A stretch of DNA of 64,000 nt from DASPMP01 sp035758925. Lineage in GTDB: Bacteria; Gemmatimonadota; Gemmatimonadetes; Gemmatimonadales; Gemmatimonadaceae. A model generated the notes under the pieces. The model saw only the letters and a program-made list of their open reading frames with translations. It did no database searches and was not told where the DNA came from. Positions 60,398 through 64,000 of this stretch are shown here, one piece after another (positions within the stretch are counted from its first letter, which is position 1; each line of letters opens with the position of its first letter). Position numbers and translations under genes: made by a program. The stretch covers positions 1 to 64,000 of the forward strand of contig DASTVV010000113.1 in NCBI GenBank assembly GCA_035758925.1, read 5' to 3'.

Positions 60398-61278
60398 GAC
60401 TTGCCTCCGAGCGAACGATAGGTGAACTCCACGAGCTGATCGCCGGTGACAGAGCCTGTCTTGCCTGCATCGAAGTCCGCCGTTGGCCTGGCTGCCTTGA
60501 TCGCGTCGAGCGACTTGCCCTGTGCCATCGCCGCTTTGACGCGGTCGCGAATCGTGGCGATCATGTCGCGCCACGCCTTCAGGCCCTGGCAGTCCGAGAC
60601 GGTGCCATGACCGGGAATCACCTTCGTCTCGCTCGTGCAGACCGACAGCGCCCGATCGGCTGCCGTGATGAAGCCGTTCACGTTCCCGCCGCTCGACAGG
60701 TCGGCGAACGGATAGCGGCCGGTGAGGAACGTGTCACCCATGTGGATCACGTTCGCCTTCGTGAAGTGCACGATGACGTCCCCGTCGGTGTGCGCCGGTG
60801 GCACGTGGAAGGCCACCAGGTCGTCCCCGTTCAGGTGGAACGTCGTGGAATCGTTGAACGTCACGATCGGCAGCGCGCCGCGCGGGGCCGCCGGCTCGCT
60901 GCGCTTGAAGAACTCGATGAACTGGTCGGTGGACATCCGCTTCCGGACGTTGTCGTGCGCCACGAGAATCGCGCCGGTCCTGCCCAAGTTCTCGTTGCCG
61001 CCGACGTGATCGAAATGCCAGTGCGTGTTCACCACGAACTTCACTGGCTTTGGCGTCACGGTCGCGATGGCGGCCAGGATCTTGGGCGTCAATGGCGCAA
61101 ACTGGTCGTCCACGAGGAACGCCGCGTCGTCCCCGACGCTCAGTCCCATGTTGCCGCCGGAACCCGTGAGCATGTACACACCGCTGCGAAGCGGCAGGAC
61201 CTTCACCTGGATCGTGTCGAAGTTCTGCGCCAGCAGGACACCGGGGACCAGCAACATCGTGAGCGCCCGACGAATCAT
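60394..61278 (-). CDS. MBL-fold metallo-hydrolase, exported
   Basis: 294 aa with a signal peptide (about 1-17). Zinc motif NTHWHFDHVGGNENL (HXHXDH), Zn-ligand Asp in HMGDTFLTGRYPF and His in VIPGHGTVSD. It matches exported glyoxalase-II-like/quinoprotein-relay lactamase-fold hydrolases of unknown substrate. ATGA overlap with the MocA gene upstream and the DUF485 gene downstream. Confidence 0.9.
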   Translation of the reverse strand: MIRRALTMLLVPGVLLAQNFDTIQVKVLPLRSGVYMLTGSGGNMGLSVGDDAAFLVDDQFAPLTPKILAAIATVTPKPVKFVVNTHWHFDHVGGNENLGRTGAILVAHDNVRKRMSTDQFIEFFKRSEPAAPRGALPIVTFNDSTTFHLNGDDLVAFHVPPAHTDGDVIVHFTKANVIHMGDTFLTGRYPFADLSSGGNVNGFITAADRALSVCTSETKVIPGHGTVSDCQGLKAWRDMIATIRDRVKAAMAQGKSLDAIKAARPTADFDAGKTGSVTGDQLVEFTYRSLGGKS

Positions 61279-61892
61279 GGACGTTGGGTGGAGGGTGGTG
61301 AGATATACTGAGGTTGTTCACGCAGGCGCGCGAGGTCGCCGGGCGTGTCGATATCGGGCGGCAGGGACATCCCCAGCTCGACAAACGCCACACGGGAAGG
61401 GACGCGGTCTACCAGGGCGCGCGCGCCGACATCGCCTCCTGTGAATTCACGCAGCTCGGGAATCACGGACCGGGCGAACAGCACCGGATGGCCGCGCACC
61501 CCTTCATATGTAGGGACGACGATGCTCGCCGTGCTGGCCTCGAAGTGCGCGACAACCTGCTCGACGGCTGTCCGACTGGTGGCCGGTTCGTCGCCCAGGA
61601 GCACGAGGACGGCATCGGAGGAGCGATCGAGCGCGGCCGCCCCGCACGCGATCGAGCTTGCGAGGCCGAGCTCTGGGCGGGGATTGACGACGAAACGGGC
61701 GTCGATGCCGTCGAGCGCCGCGCGCAGGGAGCTCGCATTCGGTGGCACGACGACGACGAGCTCGTCCACCGGCGGCCCGATCGCCACCGACGCGCTCCAC
61801 CGAATGACGGGTTTCCCGTGTAGATCTTCGAGCAACTTTGGCGCGCCGAAGCGGCGCGCGGCCCCCGCCGCCAGCAGCAGCGCGGAGATCAC
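61275..61892 (-). CDS. molybdenum cofactor nucleotidyltransferase family protein (MocA-like)
   Basis: 205 aa from GTG 61892, overlapping the SufU-like stop as GTGA; the longer frame is antisense-like. The NTP-transferase signature ISALLLAAGAARRFGAPKLL is at the N-terminus, followed by DELVVVVPPNAS, VLLGDEPATSRTAV and RGHPVLFAR. MocA attaches CMP to molybdopterin for xanthine dehydrogenase-family enzymes. The XdhC gene two positions upstream supports this. Confidence 0.88.
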   Translation of the reverse strand: MISALLLAAGAARRFGAPKLLEDLHGKPVIRWSASVAIGPPVDELVVVVPPNASSLRAALDGIDARFVVNPRPELGLASSIACGAAALDRSSDAVLVLLGDEPATSRTAVEQVVAHFEASTASIVVPTYEGVRGHPVLFARSVIPELREFTGGDVGARALVDRVPSRVAFVELGMSLPPDIDTPGDLARLREQPQYISPPSTQRP

Positions 61893-62275
61893 GCCAGCGG
61901 CGGCCCCGCCCCCGCGATCGCCTCGCGCAGCGTACGCACGGGAAGGATGGCGCACACCAGACGAGCCGGTGGAAGCTCTGCGTCCAGCGCGGCCAGCAGG
62001 TCCTGGTCGCTGATGGCCGCTGCATCGTCCACGGAGTGCCCGCGGACACGCTCCGTGAGCAGGGATGCCGACGCGGTGCAGATGGCGCACGCGTTCGCGG
62101 TGAAGGCCGCGTCACTGATGATCGCGTTCTCGATCAGCAGCTCGATCCGCACACGATCGCCACAGAGCGGGTTGTGTCCGTCTCGCGCAACTGTGGCACG
62201 CTCCAGCTTCCGCTGATTGCGCGGGCGGCGAAAGTGCTCCAGGACCGTGGCACCATACGGCAGTGCCCCGCCCAT
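61889..62275 (-). CDS. SufU/NifU-like iron-sulfur scaffold protein
   Basis: 128 aa. Metal-binding residues of the SufU fold are intact: NPLCGDRVRI (Cys, Asp), ANACAICTASASLLTE (Cys) and LVCAILPVRTL (Cys). SufU moves sulfur or assembles Fe-S clusters. Its presence between XdhC and MocA suggests a role in molybdenum-hydroxylase maturation (inference). TGATG with XdhC and GTGA with MocA show tight coupling. Confidence 0.9.
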   Translation of the reverse strand: MGGALPYGATVLEHFRRPRNQRKLERATVARDGHNPLCGDRVRIELLIENAIISDAAFTANACAICTASASLLTERVRGHSVDDAAAISDQDLLAALDAELPPARLVCAILPVRTLREAIAGAGPPLA

Positions 62276-63243
62276 CAGGCGCGCCTCGCGATCGCCTTGT
62301 CCTCACGCACAGCCACGAGCTGCGCGGCGATGCTCAGCGCGATCTCCTCCGGTTCGCGCCCGCCGATGTCGAGGCCGATCGGTGAATGAAGGCGCCCGAT
62401 CTCAACGTCGGAGAGCCCGTCGTCGCGCAGCAATGCTCGCACGGCATCGGCGCGCTTGCGGCCCGCCAGCATGCCCACGAAGCGCACCGGCGATCGCAGC
62501 GCCGCGCGCAGGATCGGCAGCTCGTACTTGTACTCGTGCGCCGCCAGCACGATGAACGCTCCCGCCACCAGATGCGGTTGCACCAGCTCCGACGGCATGC
62601 CGAGCAGAATGTCCGCGGCGGTCGGAAAGCGATCGCGCGTGGCATAGCGCTCCCGGCCGTCTACCACGATGACACGCAATCCAAGCAGGTGCGCGAGTCG
62701 CGCCAGTGCCGCGGATACGTCCGAAGCCCCCACGAGCACCAGCGTGTCGGCTGGCGCCAGGCGCTCGACGAAAAAGGCGTTCTCCGGCACCGAGGCCCGG
62801 TCGGTGTGAACGGACCGATGCGGCCGCGCGCGATCCGGTGCCATCGTCGTCGCGACGAAGGCCGCACGACCCGCACGGCTGATGTGAGTCGCCTCCACAT
62901 AGGCCGTGACCGTCGGATCTCCCTCGCGCAGCGCAATCGGTTCGATCAGCAGGTCGAACTCCGCGCCACAGGTCAGGCCCAACTCGAGCGCTTCGGCGTC
63001 GTCCACGGTGACGGTCACGCGTTCGCTGTGATTCTCTCGCAGCAACCGCTCGCCGTGCTCGACGACGCGCGCATCCACGCAGCCGCCGATCGAAACGGAC
63101 CCCAGCAGCCGTCCACCCGCGCCGACGAAGAGTTTGGCGCCCAGCGGCCGCGGACTCCCGCCGCGCGCCGCGACGAGCGTTGCCATGGCGACGCGCTCTT
63201 CGCTCGCTCGCAACGTGTCGAACTGTTCGACGATGTCCGCCAT
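62275..63243 (-). CDS. XdhC/CoxI family protein
   Basis: 322 aa. XdhC_CoxI domain at the N-terminus (ATLVAARGGSPRPLGAKLFV, SIGGCVDARVVEHG with the conserved Cys) and a C-terminal Rossmann domain (about 165-300: TLVLVGASDVSAALARL, RFVGMLAGRKRADAV, HSPIGLDIGGREPEEIALS). XdhC binds molybdenum cofactor, helps sulfurate it and inserts it into xanthine dehydrogenase-family enzymes. The xdhAB/coxMSL structural genes are not in the window. Confidence 0.92.
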   Translation of the reverse strand: MADIVEQFDTLRASEERVAMATLVAARGGSPRPLGAKLFVGAGGRLLGSVSIGGCVDARVVEHGERLLRENHSERVTVTVDDAEALELGLTCGAEFDLLIEPIALREGDPTVTAYVEATHISRAGRAAFVATTMAPDRARPHRSVHTDRASVPENAFFVERLAPADTLVLVGASDVSAALARLAHLLGLRVIVVDGRERYATRDRFPTAADILLGMPSELVQPHLVAGAFIVLAAHEYKYELPILRAALRSPVRFVGMLAGRKRADAVRALLRDDGLSDVEIGRLHSPIGLDIGGREPEEIALSIAAQLVAVREDKAIARRA

Positions 63244-63246
63244 TCT

Positions 63247-64000
63247 TCAGTCTTTAGTCGCGGCGTCCAGCACGTCAAGCCACTGGCGCCGGATTTCACT
63301 GGCGCCTTCCGCGTTCGGCTCCACCAGAGAACGCTTCCAGTACCATCGATCGCCTTCAACCGCGGTGACGCCGTGTCCCAGGAAGTGGCGATAGACGTCG
63401 CCGACAAGCCTGTTGGGCGCCCCGGCTGCCACATGGCGCACCCGATCGTTGAACTGCGCCAGCGCGTCCAGCGGCAGTGGACCCGATTCCTCGAACACTC
63501 CGGGAATCTTGCGCGTCTCGTCCGACGGATCGTACACGGTGGTCAGCACCAGGGTGGCGTTGGGGCGAGCGCGTGCGAGCGATTCAACGAGAAACTCGTA
63601 CGCATCGCCGATGTCGCGGACCACGGCGTGCAGCAGGTCTGGCGACGGTCGGTTCGAATACGCGCTGAGCAGGTCGTTGCCGCCGATGGTTAGTGTGAGC
63701 AGGGTGCGTTCGTCGCTCTCGGAGATCCGCGTCAATTGCTCGCCAAACACGTCGCCGATGGTGGCGCCGTCTTCGGCAACGTTCAGGTAGGCAATGTCGG
63801 GATACAGCGAGACCAGGTCCCGACCCGAGAACTCGGGGAACCGGTCGTCCGCGTTGGTATGGAGCAACGACGCCGCTCCGAGGGGTGCGACGCGGCCGGC
63901 GTGGGCATCCCACTCCAGCGCGACCGACACATCCGTCTCGCCGGCGTCCAGCGCCGGATAGAGGTCGATGGACATCGAGTCGCCGAGGGCAATGTATTGC
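63247..64000 (-). CDS. SGNH/GDSL hydrolase (partial, runs off right edge)
   Basis: At least 250 residues; the frame stays open to the window end, where YIALGDSM gives the GDS nucleophile block, so the true start is just outside. Block III is TIGGNDLLSAY (Gly/Asn oxyanion residues). Near the C-terminus, LVEPNAEGASEIRRQW stands where D-x-x-H-P-N is expected, with Glu in the place of His. Likely an esterase or lipase-type hydrolase. It ends 3 bp before the XdhC start, so it is probably the head or an upstream member of the seven-gene operon. Confidence 0.82.
   Translation of the reverse strand, partial: QYIALGDSMSIDLYPALDAGETDVSVALEWDAHAGRVAPLGAASLLHTNADDRFPEFSGRDLVSLYPDIAYLNVAEDGATIGDVFGEQLTRISESDERTLLTLTIGGNDLLSAYSNRPSPDLLHAVVRDIGDAYEFLVESLARARPNATLVLTTVYDPSDETRKIPGVFEESGPLPLDALAQFNDRVRHVAAGAPNRLVGDVYRHFLGHGVTAVEGDRWYWKRSLVEPNAEGASEIRRQWLDVLDAATKD

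Noticed and set aside
1..64000. tRNA, rRNA or CRISPR elements
   Set aside because: No T-loop/anticodon arrangements, rRNA-like conserved blocks or regularly spaced repeats were found by eye; a tRNAscan or CRISPR search could not be run.

Overview
The window is a dense, GC-rich chromosomal segment with roughly 65 protein genes and no gap above about 200 bp. The gene content points to a Gram-negative-type bacterium of the phylum Gemmatimonadota or a close relative. The evidence is TonB, many lipoproteins and beta-barrel-like exported proteins, SURF1 (aerobic cytochrome oxidase assembly), an actinobacterial-like SdhCAB, an ECF sigma factor with a run of DUF4097 adhesin-like proteins, and an ImuA/ImuB/DnaE2 mutasome. 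The taxonomic call is inference. I see no rRNA, tRNA, CRISPR array or intact insertion sequence.

Layout. 1-9,100: exported lipoproteins, a DUF4015 glycosidase-like protein, a PLP enzyme/dehydrogenase pair, the MgtE Mg2+ channel, an EamA exporter, DUF4383 and an acyl-CoA dehydrogenase. 9,150-13,360 (minus): a coupled DUF72 / multi-TM protein / His-rich membrane-anchored protein / SURF1 operon, probably a metal- or heme-linked membrane system. 13,440-19,000: a manganese operon (MntH, universal stress protein, DtxR/MntR) with a clear palindromic operator, then Nudix, rhodanese and LD-carboxypeptidase genes. 19,124-24,994: a low-complexity repeat protein, then a two-gene cassette of an Eco57I/PglX-like DNA methyltransferase and a DEAH/SNF2-type helicase. 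This cassette is the best defence-system candidate here. 25,000-35,400: M20 peptidase, succinate dehydrogenase, cyclophilin, a Tat-exported HisC-like aminotransferase, a glycosyltransferase, a tiny ribosomal protein gene (thx) and an L,D-transpeptidase. 35,580-40,350: HAD phosphatase, ECF sigma / anti-sigma and three tandem DUF4097 proteins. 40,546-48,715: PIG-L deacetylase, pterin dehydratase, a PA0069-like radical SAM protein, ImuA, ImuB and DnaE2. 48,712-58,413: exported proteins (TonB, RidA-like lipoprotein, DinB-fold, GHL10 glycosidase, M28 peptidase, methyltransferase). 58,530-64,000: one coupled operon running SGNH hydrolase, XdhC, SufU-like scaffold, MocA, MBL hydrolase, DUF485 and an ActP-type symporter.

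Gene organisation. Stop/start overlaps (ATGA, GTGA, TGATG) are everywhere, so most same-strand neighbours are probably translationally coupled. GTG starts are frequent, and one gene seems to need a CTG start. Three convergent pairs end in a shared CTAG, which gives a TAG stop on both strands.

Structure beyond genes. Two families of dispersed imperfect palindromes stand out. One (core GCGGAATGGG...CCCATTCCGC) occurs twice in frame inside dnaE2 and once between genes at 58,445. The other (CATCCGAATTC...CGAAT) occurs at 27,031 and at 13,916-14,022, where its two arms supply the stop codons of both flanking convergent genes. G-rich inverted repeats also lie at 36,296 and 40,349.
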